From Fischerella sp. CENA71 (GTDB lineage: Bacteria > Cyanobacteriota > Cyanobacteriia > Cyanobacteriales > Nostocaceae): a DNA stretch of 64,000 nt. The translations under genes were made by a program, and so were the position numbers. This document shows positions 46,211 through 55,560 of the stretch, in pieces (positions within the stretch are counted from its first letter, which is position 1; the number at the start of each line of letters is the position of its first letter). The stretch lies in contig JANBVI010000020.1 in NCBI GenBank assembly GCA_024239075.1, forward strand, positions 124,001-188,000. The letters run 5' to 3'. Under the pieces are notes generated by a model that did not search any database, had not been told where the DNA came from, and saw only the letters and a program-made list of their open reading frames with translations.

Positions 46211-48640
46211 ATGACAGGGAGCTTTGAACAAGCGACGCTTGTTAGTCCTCAACCTTTTTTGGAACTGAATAACAAAGGTCAAATCCTACGGCTTTATCTG
46301 CAAAAAGATCAGCATCGCTTGGGACGTGGTCGCGAATGGGCAGATTTAGAAGTACCAATCGGCTGGGAAGTCTTCTCCAGAAAACAAGCTACTTTACGTA
46401 AAGAAGGAGGAGATTATCGAATCTATGATGGTGATGGAGCCAATCCTAGTCGTAATGGTATATTTTTGAACCAATTACCAATTGATCCTAGTGGCTATTT
46501 ATTAAAAAATGGCGTGCAGTTAGAAATCGGACAATCTCCTCACAACCGAATTCAGCTAACTTACTATAACCCTGTTGATGCGCCAGTCGCGATCCCCACA
46601 AACCGCCGTTTGACGTTAAAAGGCTTGAAGGACTGGCCTGTGCAATTGGGGCGATCGCCAAAACCGGATCGCTATTCTTCCATGCAGTTGGATGCGCCTA
46701 CAGTCTCTCGCCTCCACGCGACAATTTATCCTGATGGTCAAGGAGGACATTTTCTCCAAGATTTAAGTACAAATGGTACTTTTGTCAATGGTCAACGAGT
46801 TTCTAAACGCTTTCAGTTAGTAGATCAAAGTAGAATTCAAATCGGGCCGTTTAGCCTGCTTTATCGCCCAGATTGTCTAGAATTATTAGACAGTGGTAGT
46901 CAAATCCGTCTTGATGTCAACCGCTTGCAACGCAAAGTCAAAGACAAAGAGGGACGAGAAAAAATCATTCTCAACGATGTATCTTTGGTGATTGAACCAG
47001 GACAGCTAGTAGCGTTAGTTGGTGGTAGCGGTGCTGGTAAGTCTACCTTGATGAAATCTTTGTTGGGAATTGAGCCAGTATCTTCTGGTACAGTCTACCT
47101 AAATGGTGACAACTTGCGGCAAAATTGGCCCATGTATCGTTCACAACTAGGTTATGTTCCCCAAGATGATATTGTACACCCCGACCTCCGGGTAGAAGAA
47201 GTACTAGCCTATGCCTGTAAACTGAGGCTTCCACCTGATACTAATGTACAGCAAGTAGTAGATACTACCTTAGAACAAATTAAACTAACTCACGTAAGGA
47301 CAAATTTTATACGGAATCTCAGTGGTGGACAACGTAAGCGCGTCAGTATTGGCGTGGAACTATTAGCCGACCCGAAACTATTCTTTTTAGACGAACCAAC
47401 ATCTGGTCTTGACCCTGGCTTGGATAAAGAAATGATGCGTCTGTTGCGAGAATTAGCAGACCAAGGGCGGACAGTAGTGTTAGTGACCCATGCTACAGCT
47501 AATATTGAAGTGTGCGATCGCATTGTCTTCATGGGGAGAGGTGGTAAACTCTGTTACTTTGGCCCTCCTAAGGAAGCACTGGGCTTTTTTGAAATGCCCT
47601 CAGAAGACTTAAAGTATTTTTCAGATATTTATATCAAACTCGATCAAGGCAGTAATGGCAAAGACGTTGCATCAACGGTTGATTATTGGTCGCAGAAATA
47701 CGAAAGATCATCAGAATGCCAGAAGTACGTAAAATCACTGTTAAAGCCAGGTAAAGATAGTACATCAAAAGCAGACGATCGCATTCACACAGGCATATCT
47801 CCTATTAAACAACTGGTGTTGTTGAGTCAGCGATATCTGCAATTAGTGCTACGCGATCGCACGAGTATAATTTTATCGTCAGTATCAGGACCGATTGCGA
47901 TCGCTCTCACAGCTTGGATCTTACGAAACGAAACACCCCTTAAAAAACTCAACCCCGCAGAAATCACCCAAGGACCTTTAGCACTCAAGGTACTATTTAT
48001 ATTTAGTTGTATAGGAATTTGGGTAGGGCTTTCTAGTTCTGTAAGAGAGATTGTTAAGGAAGCAGCTATTTACGCACGAGAACGACTGATTAACTTGGGT
48101 TTAATTTCCTATTTAGGTTCTAAAGTTGCAATTCGTTCCAGTTTAGTGCTGCTGCAAACTCTATTAATTACTGCGGCTATATTAATCGGTTTTAAATCCC
48201 CAGAATATAATCTCATACCTTGGTTTTTGGGTTTAGGAATTACTACCTTTTTAACCCTGCTGGCGAGTGTTAGTCTGAGTTTAATGATTTCTGCCCTAGT
48301 CAAAACAGAAAACGAAGCAAATAGTATTCTTCCCTTGATTATGATTCCTCAAATCATTCTCTCAGGAGTGCTATTTAAAATGACAGGTTTAGCAGCTAAA
48401 TTAGGATGGCTAACAATTAGTAGATGGTCAATAGGTGCTTACGGAACTTTAGTTAATGTCAATGCAATGGTTCCAGAAAATACGCCAGGTTTACCTTCTC
48501 TGACAGATATTTTTGAAAAGTCTGATGTGTACAATGCAAATTGGAATAATTTGGGATTAAATTGGGGTATTTTGGGGATACATACCTTAGTTTATTTAAT
48601 TGTGGCGCTGTTGTTACAGAAACGCAAAGATATTGTTTGA
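46211..48640 (+). CDS. Double-FHA ABC transporter (ABCG-like half transporter)
   Basis: 809 residues. Two FHA domains come first (about 30-120, LGRGREWADLEV; and 140-220, LGRSPKPDRY, SRLHATI, STNGTFVNG). The ATPase (about 230-470) has Walker A GGSGAGKST at 271-279, LSGGQRKR, LFFLDEPTSG and an H-loop. Five or six membrane helices (about 545-805) of ABC-2 type follow. This order (ATPase before membrane) is that of ABCG exporters. The FHA domains suggest control by a Ser/Thr kinase, several of which are in this window. Substrate unknown. Confidence 0.92.
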   Translation: MTGSFEQATLVSPQPFLELNNKGQILRLYLQKDQHRLGRGREWADLEVPIGWEVFSRKQATLRKEGGDYRIYDGDGANPSRNGIFLNQLPIDPSGYLLKNGVQLEIGQSPHNRIQLTYYNPVDAPVAIPTNRRLTLKGLKDWPVQLGRSPKPDRYSSMQLDAPTVSRLHATIYPDGQGGHFLQDLSTNGTFVNGQRVSKRFQLVDQSRIQIGPFSLLYRPDCLELLDSGSQIRLDVNRLQRKVKDKEGREKIILNDVSLVIEPGQLVALVGGSGAGKSTLMKSLLGIEPVSSGTVYLNGDNLRQNWPMYRSQLGYVPQDDIVHPDLRVEEVLAYACKLRLPPDTNVQQVVDTTLEQIKLTHVRTNFIRNLSGGQRKRVSIGVELLADPKLFFLDEPTSGLDPGLDKEMMRLLRELADQGRTVVLVTHATANIEVCDRIVFMGRGGKLCYFGPPKEALGFFEMPSEDLKYFSDIYIKLDQGSNGKDVASTVDYWSQKYERSSECQKYVKSLLKPGKDSTSKADDRIHTGISPIKQLVLLSQRYLQLVLRDRTSIILSSVSGPIAIALTAWILRNETPLKKLNPAEITQGPLALKVLFIFSCIGIWVGLSSSVREIVKEAAIYARERLINLGLISYLGSKVAIRSSLVLLQTLLITAAILIGFKSPEYNLIPWFLGLGITTFLTLLASVSLSLMISALVKTENEANSILPLIMIPQIILSGVLFKMTGLAAKLGWLTISRWSIGAYGTLVNVNAMVPENTPGLPSLTDIFEKSDVYNANWNNLGLNWGILGIHTLVYLIVALLLQKRKDIV

Positions 48641-48785
48641 ACATTATCAAAGCTCAACAGAAACAGCAAAATCAGGATAAAGAGTCATACAAAAAACGTT
48701 GGAGTTGATTTTAAAGTATCAACAGTAGGGTATTAGGTGATAGCTATAAGGTACTGCATTAAAATAAATTCCCTCAGAATATAAA

Positions 48786-48862
48786 TTGAATTCTGCGGCT
48801 ACACTAACAAAACCTGCTTGCGAGGATTTGATCTGTAGTAGCCGCAATTTTCAATTGCTACA
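48786..48862. repeat. Long imperfect palindrome between FHA-ABC and radA
   Basis: TGCGGCTAC at about 48795 pairs with GTAGCCGCA at about 48836, with further pairing AACAAAAC / GTTTTGTT in the flanks. It lies between convergent genes and can serve as a terminator; it looks like an interspersed palindromic repeat. Confidence 0.6.
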
Positions 48863-48876
48863 AAGTTTTGTTAATA

Positions 48877-50454
48877 TCACTCGTCATCCGGTTCTAAATC
48901 TTCATCCTCCAACGAAGCCTGTGGTATTGCTGCAATAATTGCATCTATTACCTTAGAAACTGGCAAAATCTCAATATTCAAACTAGGAAACTTTTGTCCT
49001 TTCGGGACGATCGCTCTTTTAAATCCTAATTTCGCTGCTTCTTTTAACCGTAATTCCATTTGTGACACAGGGCGCACCTGTCCACCTAAACCGACTTCAC
49101 CAATTAATACAGTGCCAGGATCGACAATGCGATCGCGAAAACTAGCGACAATCGCAATTGCTACACCCAAATCTACTGCTGGTTCTTCGACGTTCAACCC
49201 ACCCGCAGAAGCGACGTAGGAATCCAGTTTCGACATGGGAACACCTACCCGCTTTTCTAATACTGCCAAAATCTGCACCAAGCGGTTGTAGTCTACGCCT
49301 GTGGTAGAGCGACGGGGCGAGGCGTAACTTGTTGGACTTACCAACGCTTGTAACTCCACAACAATCGGGCGTGTACCTTCGCAAGCAACTACAATCGCAG
49401 TCCCAGGTCCTGGATCATCACGGTTTCCCAAAAATAGTTCGCTGGGGTTGGAAACTTCCCGCAAACCGTGTTCTACCATTTCAAAGATGCCGATTTCATG
49501 GGTAGCACCAAAGCGGTTTTTCACTGTCCGTAATAACCGATGGGAAGCAAAGCGATCACCTTCAAAATATAACACCGTATCTACAAGGTGTTCTAAAACT
49601 TTCGGCCCGGCGATCGCTCCTTCTTTAGTGACGTGTCCGACAATCAACATGGTAATATCTTCATGCTTTGCCACCTTCATTAAAGCGGCGGTACATTCCC
49701 GTACCTGGGCGACAGAACCGGGTGCAGAGGTTAGAGCAGGGAAAAAAACTGTTTGAATACTGTCAATTACTGTCAAATTGGGTTTAAGAGATTCGACTTC
49801 CTTCAGTATCTCTTCTAAATCTGTTTCCGGTAATACATATAAATCGGCAGTTTTTCCTTCTATATGTGATATTTCTGAAGTTTCTTGCGTATCTTCTATT
49901 ACTTCTATTACTTCAGTTGTGGTAGTGTCACCATGCTCATGACCATTACCATTAGTATTATCATTACTAACTACGTTGAGTGGTTTTGTTACACCCAATC
50001 GGGAAGCTCTTAATTTAACTTGTTGTCCCGATTCTTCTCCGGAGACGTAGAGGATGCGGTATCTTTGTGCTAGCTCATTTGATACTTGCAGAAGCAACGT
50101 AGATTTACCTATACCTGGATCACCACCGATTAATACCATCGAACCAGGAACAACACCACCGCCGAGGACTCGATCTAGTTCACCATAACCAGAAGGCCAG
50201 CGTGTAACTTGGCGATCGCTAATTTGATCAAATCTCAAAGAAGATCGTGGCTTTGCTGGTTTATTCGCAGATTTAGTGTTTCCTTGCTGAGAATGCCAAC
50301 TACTCACCCCCCGACTTGGAATATCAGTTGAGGATTGAATAGCGATTTCTTCTTCTAAGGAATTATATGTGCCGCAAGATGGACACTTTCCAAACCATTG
50401 TGGAGATTCTGCGCCACATTGGTTACAAACGTAATAAGTTTTTGGCTTTGGCAT
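48877..50454 (-). CDS. radA: DNA repair protein RadA
   Basis: 525 residues. N-terminal zinc finger (C10, C13, C24, C27), RecA-like ATPase with Walker A GGDPGIGKST, the RadA-specific KNRFG motif, and a C-terminal Lon-protease-like domain (RPVSQMELRLKEAAKLGF). It drives branch migration in recombinational repair. An insertion of roughly 50 residues, Asn/Thr/Glu-rich (NDNTNGNGHEHGDTTTT), lies after ASRLG in the ATPase, so it is longer than E. coli RadA (460). The gene is divergent from rpaB. Confidence 0.95.
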   Translation of the reverse strand: MPKPKTYYVCNQCGAESPQWFGKCPSCGTYNSLEEEIAIQSSTDIPSRGVSSWHSQQGNTKSANKPAKPRSSLRFDQISDRQVTRWPSGYGELDRVLGGGVVPGSMVLIGGDPGIGKSTLLLQVSNELAQRYRILYVSGEESGQQVKLRASRLGVTKPLNVVSNDNTNGNGHEHGDTTTTEVIEVIEDTQETSEISHIEGKTADLYVLPETDLEEILKEVESLKPNLTVIDSIQTVFFPALTSAPGSVAQVRECTAALMKVAKHEDITMLIVGHVTKEGAIAGPKVLEHLVDTVLYFEGDRFASHRLLRTVKNRFGATHEIGIFEMVEHGLREVSNPSELFLGNRDDPGPGTAIVVACEGTRPIVVELQALVSPTSYASPRRSTTGVDYNRLVQILAVLEKRVGVPMSKLDSYVASAGGLNVEEPAVDLGVAIAIVASFRDRIVDPGTVLIGEVGLGGQVRPVSQMELRLKEAAKLGFKRAIVPKGQKFPSLNIEILPVSKVIDAIIAAIPQASLEDEDLEPDDE

Positions 50455-50624
50455 TCTTAAATATTATTAAATAATCTTAATTTTTTCTTAATTCTTCAGC
50501 AAAACAAAAATCCAATAATAGAAGTAGTTACAGCTTTTTCCAACGGAATAATTGGAATGATATCTTAATATTATGGTATGAAAAATTAATCATGAAAATT
50601 TTTAGTTAAGGAGCGTTGATTAGC

Positions 50625-51353
50625 TTGGAAAGTCATAAAGAAAAAATTCTGGTAGTAGATGACGAAGCCAGCATTCGCCGAATTTTGGAAACCCGGCTTT
50701 CGATGATTGGTTACGATGTTGTAACTGCTGGCGACGGCGAAGAAGCTTTGGATACTTTCCGCAAGACTGACCCTGATTTGGTAGTTTTGGACGTGATGAT
50801 GCCTAAGCTCGATGGCTACGGCGTCTGTCAAGAATTGCGTAAGGAATCAGATGTCCCAATAATTATGTTAACAGCACTGGGGGATGTTGCTGACCGGATT
50901 ACTGGTCTTGAACTAGGTGCTGATGATTACGTAGTTAAACCTTTTTCGCCCAAAGAACTCGAAGCCCGAATCCGTTCAGTACTAAGGCGGGTAGATAAAA
51001 ACAGTGCTTCTGGAATTCCCAGTTCTGGAGTGATCCATGTTGGAAATATCAAAATTGATACCAACAAGCGGCAAGTCTACAAAGGTGATGAGCGTATTCG
51101 CTTGACAGGTATGGAATTTAGCTTACTAGAACTCCTAGTGAGTCGTTCTGGAGAAGCTTTCTCTCGTTCAGAAATTTTGCAGGAGGTTTGGGGGTATACA
51201 CCAGAACGCCATGTAGATACCCGTGTAGTGGATGTACATATTTCTCGTCTGCGAGCAAAATTAGAGGATGATCCTAGTAACCCAGAATTGATTTTGACAG
51301 CCAGAGGAACCGGTTATCTTTTTCAACGGATTATAGAACCGGGAGAAGAGTAA
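50625..51353 (+). CDS. rpaB: OmpR-type response regulator RpaB
   Basis: 242 residues from the TTG at 50625; AAGGAG at 50608-50613 is 11 nt from it but only 2 nt from the in-frame TTG at 50616, so the later one is preferred. Receiver domain (ILVVDDEASIRRIL, phosphoacceptor D56 in VVLDVMMPKLDGYG, K in DDYVVKPFSP) and winged helix (EILQEVWGYTPERHVDTRVVDVHISRLRAK split into two parts). The whole matches RpaB (Ycf27), the essential high-light/photosystem regulator. The cognate kinase NblS is not in the window. Confidence 0.93.
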   Translation: MESHKEKILVVDDEASIRRILETRLSMIGYDVVTAGDGEEALDTFRKTDPDLVVLDVMMPKLDGYGVCQELRKESDVPIIMLTALGDVADRITGLELGADDYVVKPFSPKELEARIRSVLRRVDKNSASGIPSSGVIHVGNIKIDTNKRQVYKGDERIRLTGMEFSLLELLVSRSGEAFSRSEILQEVWGYTPERHVDTRVVDVHISRLRAKLEDDPSNPELILTARGTGYLFQRIIEPGEE

Positions 51354-51435
51354 ATTTCTAAGGAAGGGAAGTAGGACAAGGGGGACAAGGGAGACAAGGA
51401 GGACAAAGGAGACAAAAAAATGACTTTTGACTAAA

Positions 51436-51622
51436 ATTGATGGGATACAAGCCCCGTTCTAGAAGGACGGCTTTGCCCTGGATTTCTACTAGAATAAAAA
51501 CAAGTCGCCATAGGGCATTGGGAGACTTTAAACGGACATGGAGAGACTGTAAGACCAAGGCACGCAAGTTTCTGTGAAGTGTCAAGGAATCCTCGCTGCT
51601 TTAGGATGAGGAGGTATGTCAA
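51436..51622 (+). mobile_element. Short non-autonomous IS200/IS605 (tnpB-type) derivative
   Basis: About 187 bp. The left part has GATGGGATACAAG followed by an imperfect hairpin CCGTTCTAGAAGGACGG. The right part reads GTGAAGTGTCAAGGAATCC, a GC stem and GAGGTATGTCAA, the typical layout of cyanobacterial tnpB-element right ends, which also make the 3' end of the reRNA. Only this scaffold remains; no tnpB or tnpA frame. It lies between rpaB and the CCB gene. Identity of the parent element is inferred. Confidence 0.6.
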
Positions 51623-51641
51623 TTTTCAGCATTGATCAAGC

Positions 51642-52298
51642 ATGGCAAAATCCGATCCGAACCGTATTTTGCGGCGTCTACCTATTGTTGTGGGGGGGTT
51701 AGGCGCTGTACTTTTGTTAACTAACCGTTTGCTGACACCAGCAATTACAGAGTCTCAAGCTCGTGCAGATGTCTTGGGTGTGATTTTGAGTGGGGTATTG
51801 ATTTTAACGGGTTTACTTTGGCAGCAAGTACAACCGCGATCGCCTGATGCAGTAGAACTAATTGGAGAAGAAGGTTTTGTACTTGCTCCTGATTTACCCC
51901 AAACAATCAAAACAGAACTTGCTTGGGCATCGCATTTATTGTTAACTAATACAGTCACGCGATCGCTTGTAGTTTTTTATCAAGGTAAAGTTTTATTGCG
52001 AAGAGGAATTTTAGGCACGAAATCAGAGGTGACACCAGGGCCGATTTTAAAAAGAGTGCTAGAAAAACAACAACCTGTGTATTTAGTTGCCTTAAAAGTT
52101 TATCCAGGAAAAATAGAATTTGATTATTTGCCAGAAAATACTCAAGGAGTAATTTGTCAACCAATTGGTAAAGAAGGTGTTTTGATTTTAGGTGCAAATG
52201 CTCCTCGCAGTTATACCAAACAAGATGAAAACTGGATCGCTGGGATTGCTGACAAATTAGCTGTCACCCTGAGTGAGATGATGGGGGATAAACAATGA
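51642..52298 (+). CDS. CCB2/CCB4-type cofactor assembly of complex C subunit B
   Basis: 218 residues. Two N-terminal membrane helices (about 13-30 and 43-60) and a soluble domain. Sequence order RRLPIVVGGLGAVLLLTNR, ARADVLGVILSGVLILTGLLW and GEEGFVLAPDLP matches the CCB2/CCB4 family, which helps attach haem ci to cytochrome b6 of the b6f complex. Start ATG at 51642, which is only 20 bp past the IS-derivative. No other CCB genes are near. Confidence 0.8.
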   Translation: MAKSDPNRILRRLPIVVGGLGAVLLLTNRLLTPAITESQARADVLGVILSGVLILTGLLWQQVQPRSPDAVELIGEEGFVLAPDLPQTIKTELAWASHLLLTNTVTRSLVVFYQGKVLLRRGILGTKSEVTPGPILKRVLEKQQPVYLVALKVYPGKIEFDYLPENTQGVICQPIGKEGVLILGANAPRSYTKQDENWIAGIADKLAVTLSEMMGDKQ

Positions 52299-52364
52299 AA
52301 AATTAAAAATTTAGGAAGAAGGTATGAGGGCTGGGTATTGAGCATGATTAACCAACCACTAAAA

Positions 52365-52391
52365 ACTAACAACTAACAACTAACAACTAAT
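52365..52391. repeat. AACTAAC heptamer repeats
   Basis: Four near-perfect AACTAAC/AACTAAT units right upstream of the DUF456 gene. Confidence 0.7.
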
Positions 52392-52402
52392 AATATATAT
52401 TT

Positions 52403-52918
52403 ATGCAAATAGTTTATTTATTACTAATTGCCTTAATGGTTGTAGGTATTATTGGCTCTGTGGTTCCAGCTTTACCAGGTGCCAGTTTAATATTAATAGC
52501 TATTATTATTTGGGGATTTGTAAAAGGTTCTTTTGCTGCTATTAGTGCGCCATTGATTGTCACAGCTATAGTTTTAGCTCTAAGTATTGGTGTAGATTTA
52601 TTAGCTGGTTATTTGGGTGCAAAACAAGCAGGTGCTAGTAAATGGGGACAAATAGGTGCAGTGATTGGTTTAGTTGCTGGGTTTTTAGGATTATTACCAG
52701 CTTTACCTGTAGGAGGACCACTGTTAGGAATATTGTTTGGTCCTCTAGTAGGAGCAATTATCGGTGAATTAATCTATAGAAGAGATTTTGCGATCGCACT
52801 CAAAGCTGGTATAGGAATTGTAGTTGGTACAGTTGTGGGAAATTTAATTCAGGGAATACTGGCGATCGCAGCTGTTGTGTTTTTCTTAGTCAATACTTGG
52901 CCACAAGTCTTTGGTTAA
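52403..52918 (+). CDS. DUF456 small membrane protein
   Basis: 171 residues with about five membrane helices. Glycine-rich turns typical of DUF456: GIIGSVVPALPGASLILIA, DLLAGYLGAKQAGASKWGQIGAVIGLVAG, PVGGPLLGILFGPLVGAIIGEL. The glycine-zipper-like stretches suggest tight helix packing. Function of the family is unknown. No ribosome site is obvious since heptamer repeats occupy the upstream DNA. Confidence 0.85.
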   Translation: MQIVYLLLIALMVVGIIGSVVPALPGASLILIAIIIWGFVKGSFAAISAPLIVTAIVLALSIGVDLLAGYLGAKQAGASKWGQIGAVIGLVAGFLGLLPALPVGGPLLGILFGPLVGAIIGELIYRRDFAIALKAGIGIVVGTVVGNLIQGILAIAAVVFFLVNTWPQVFG

Positions 52919-52945
52919 AAAAAGCTGCTGATCTATTCAGCAGCT
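52915..52945 (-). terminator. Intrinsic terminator of the first LEVG gene
   Basis: AGCTGCTG / CAGCAGCT stem with 7-nt loop; on the minus strand it is followed by TTTTTTT. It starts 16 nt past the stop of the gene at 52961. Confidence 0.9.
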
Positions 52946-52960
52946 AAAACAGTATCATCT

Positions 52961-53722
52961 TCAGCCTGCTGATAAAATCTTTTTACGTTGTCGTAAGCCA
53001 AACATACCTGCGATCGCCAAAGCACCCAAGCCAAAAGTTGTTCCTGCTTCCGGTACAGCTTTTGATGTTCCCTTGATTCCAGATAAGTTCACACCATCAC
53101 CATAGTTGGGAAACTTCTGAGAATGACCATTACCCAACTGCACTTCAAAAGATTTGACATCGTAAAAAGTTAAAGCTTGAATATTGTTATTCTTTCCAGC
53201 TTTCAACATCATATTGTCAACTGACTTGTCATTGATTAACAAAACGCCAGTACCTATATCTTCCACATCAAAAAAATCTAGAGTTATTTCCGACATTACA
53301 TTTGTGAATTCAAACAAGAAGCGACCAACTTCTAATTGACCATCTTCAGGTAACTTATCGTTTTCTGTAATAGCTACAGGACGTAACCAGTATTCATTGA
53401 TTTTTGTATTTGTACCTGCGTCTTTTGTTCCGAAACTAACTTTTAAACCTTGCCCTTGATAGGTGTTAGAAGTGGCACTATCATCCACAAATAATCGGCT
53501 AGTAGCATATCCACCAGCCCCATCAAAATCTAAACTTGTGACTGTGTAACCTAGTGAAGTTGTACTCAGACATTTACTTGGATCAAGACAAGCAAGATTA
53601 GTCTTAATTTCACCTTCTTGTGTGGGAATGAGAGAACCAGCATGAGCAGCAGGCGCACCAGCAATTACGCCCAAGCCCAAAGCTGTTCCCATCATTGCTG
53701 CGAAAAAATGAAGTTTATGCAT
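52961..53722 (-). CDS. LEVG-family PEP-CTERM protein, copy 1
   Basis: 253 residues. Signal peptide (ends APAAHAG), a beta-rich body with EIKTNLACLDPSKC, DFDGAGGYATSRLFVD, the name-giving QLEVGRFLFEF and DFFDVEDIGTGVLLI, then the C-terminal sorting signal VPEAGTTFGLGALAIAGMFG with RQRKK. The PEP motif is changed to PEA-G form; exosortase would cut there and link the protein to the outside. One cysteine pair (ACLDPSKC) may form a disulphide. Function unknown; likely surface or sheath protein. Confidence 0.88.
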   Translation of the reverse strand: MHKLHFFAAMMGTALGLGVIAGAPAAHAGSLIPTQEGEIKTNLACLDPSKCLSTTSLGYTVTSLDFDGAGGYATSRLFVDDSATSNTYQGQGLKVSFGTKDAGTNTKINEYWLRPVAITENDKLPEDGQLEVGRFLFEFTNVMSEITLDFFDVEDIGTGVLLINDKSVDNMMLKAGKNNNIQALTFYDVKSFEVQLGNGHSQKFPNYGDGVNLSGIKGTSKAVPEAGTTFGLGALAIAGMFGLRQRKKILSAG

Positions 53723-54404
53723 GATTCCCCTTCTGCAACCCTTAAATAAAATTAGTAGAAAAAAATGATGATCTATCGGTATTGCACCACTAAGCTAATA
53801 GATAACTTGCTGAAATGGGTAGTAGGAAAAATATATTTTACATTCTCTTGATTTGCAGAGAAAAACCTAATCTTACTCCGTAAATTCACAAGATATCTAC
53901 GTATTAATAACTAGAAAATAAAAATAATAACGTATATACAAAAGTAACTACAGCAAGCTAGAAAAAAGGACATGCAAGTAAATTTTCGTAGAAGAAACAG
54001 ATATGACCCGTGAACAAGAAGATCCCCAACTTCTTGTAGACAACCGTAGGGTAGAGCTTCCCAGATGGTAGAAGTAGGGGATCTGATTTCTCAATTTTCA
54101 CAACTTTCTTATAAAAAAAATGAGTAGTATAAAGTAAAAAAGTTCTGGACTTATTTACTCTATCTACTCAATCAGATTAAACAGAAGGAGAAACTTAAAA
54201 AAATAAATGCCTAAATAATGAATTTTTTATTTACTATCAATCCTTTGATGAAGCTAATAGTCTAATAGGACAACTTACTTTACTTGATTATAGACATCCG
54301 GTTTCGGAAAACTGAGAAACCGGCTTTCTAGATAAATCACACGGTGAGTAAATAGTAAATGTTTGTGCAGTAGCTCACTAATTATATAATGTTATAACTA
54401 AATT
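53723..54404. other. Region between the two LEVG genes with two palindromic repeats
   Basis: No gene in 682 bp. Two repeats stand out: AGATCCCCAACTTCT / AGAAGTAGGGGATCT at 54020-54034 and 54070-54084, and CCGGTTTC / GAAACCGG at 54298-54323. Both look like interspersed palindromes of the group. The promoter of copy 1 should lie near 53723-53900. Confidence 0.6.
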
Positions 54405-55163
54405 CTAAGCTACTGATGCAGTTTTTTTGCGTTGTCGCAAACCGAAAGCACCTACTACTAACAAAGCACCTAAACCGACAATATTTCCTGGTTCTGGTAC
54501 TGGTTTGGGAATCATTGCTCCTCTAATATCAACACCATCACCTGTTTTAAATTTGCTAGAATAAGCGTTACCTAACTGCACTTCAAAAGATTTAACGTTA
54601 TAAAGAGTCAATGACTGAATGTTGTTATTTTCTCCAGCAGGTACATTCAAATTGCTAACTGATTTACCATTTATTAGCAAGATAGCAGTACCTATATCTT
54701 CCACATCAAAAAACTCTAAACTTACTTTCGACATTTCTTCTATGAAATTAAATGAGAAGCGACCGACTTCTAATTGACCACCTTCAGGTAACTTACCTTT
54801 TTCTGTAATCGCTACAGGGCGGAACCAATATTCGCTTAATGCTGGGTTTGTACCTCCATCTTGTGTCCCGAAACTAACTTTTAGACCTTGTCCTTGATAA
54901 GTATTAGAAGTGTTTCTGCTATCTACAAATAATCGACTAAGACCATAATCTCCAGCCCCATCATAATCTAAACTTGTGACTGTGTAACCTAGTGAATTTG
55001 TGCTGATACACTTAGTTGGGTCAAGACATGCAAGGTTGGTTTGTATTTCTCCTTCTTGCTGAGGAACTAGAGAAGCAGCCTTTGCAGATGGTGTAGCAGC
55101 AGCAATACCTAAACCAACAGAAAATGCTATTAATGTTTTTGTTAAAGCAGAAATTTTTTGCAT
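54405..55163 (-). CDS. LEVG-family PEP-CTERM protein, copy 2
   Basis: 252 residues, closely related to copy 1 along the whole length: signal peptide (ends AKAAS), QTNLACLDPTKC, DYDGAGDYGLSRLFVD, QLEVGRFSFNF, EFFDVEDIGTAILLI and the sorting signal KPVPEPGNIVGLGALLVV, then RQRKK. This copy keeps the canonical PEP. The pair arose by tandem duplication; each is probably expressed on its own. Confidence 0.88.
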   Translation of the reverse strand: MQKISALTKTLIAFSVGLGIAAATPSAKAASLVPQQEGEIQTNLACLDPTKCISTNSLGYTVTSLDYDGAGDYGLSRLFVDSRNTSNTYQGQGLKVSFGTQDGGTNPALSEYWFRPVAITEKGKLPEGGQLEVGRFSFNFIEEMSKVSLEFFDVEDIGTAILLINGKSVSNLNVPAGENNNIQSLTLYNVKSFEVQLGNAYSSKFKTGDGVDIRGAMIPKPVPEPGNIVGLGALLVVGAFGLRQRKKTASVA

Positions 55164-55560
55164 GATTTATTGGAAATAACTAAGGATGATTGCGGATATA
55201 AGAAACAAACTTTTTTGTTTGTTCTGAAACATATTTGTATGTTATTTCCGTATTTGAGTAATTGTCATCTCAAAATCAGAACATTTACTTCTTCTTGATT
55301 TTCAGAAAAACTTTGGGAAAAATACTGAATTTGCCTATAACAAAATATACTTTAGATTTAGATAGCATTACTTAATACTAAAAAACAAGAGGTCTTGAAT
55401 GGTATTAAACTCTTAATTTAAAAAATTTTATAAATTGATTTATGAAGAATAAATATATTAAGACAAGTCTTTGTAAAAAAATTGGTTCACGTATTTGTGA
55501 ACCGTTCGTTATATTGTACCTTCCTACACTCCAACACCCATTTGTAATACTTATCTGAAC
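55164..55560 (-). other. Intergenic region with the terminator of the HEAT gene
   Basis: 397 bp without a gene. On the minus strand GGTTCAC, loop AAATAC, GTGAACC (55484-55503) is followed by AATTTTTTT, an intrinsic terminator of the gene at 55561. The rest is A+T-rich and includes the promoter of LEVG copy 2. Confidence 0.8.
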
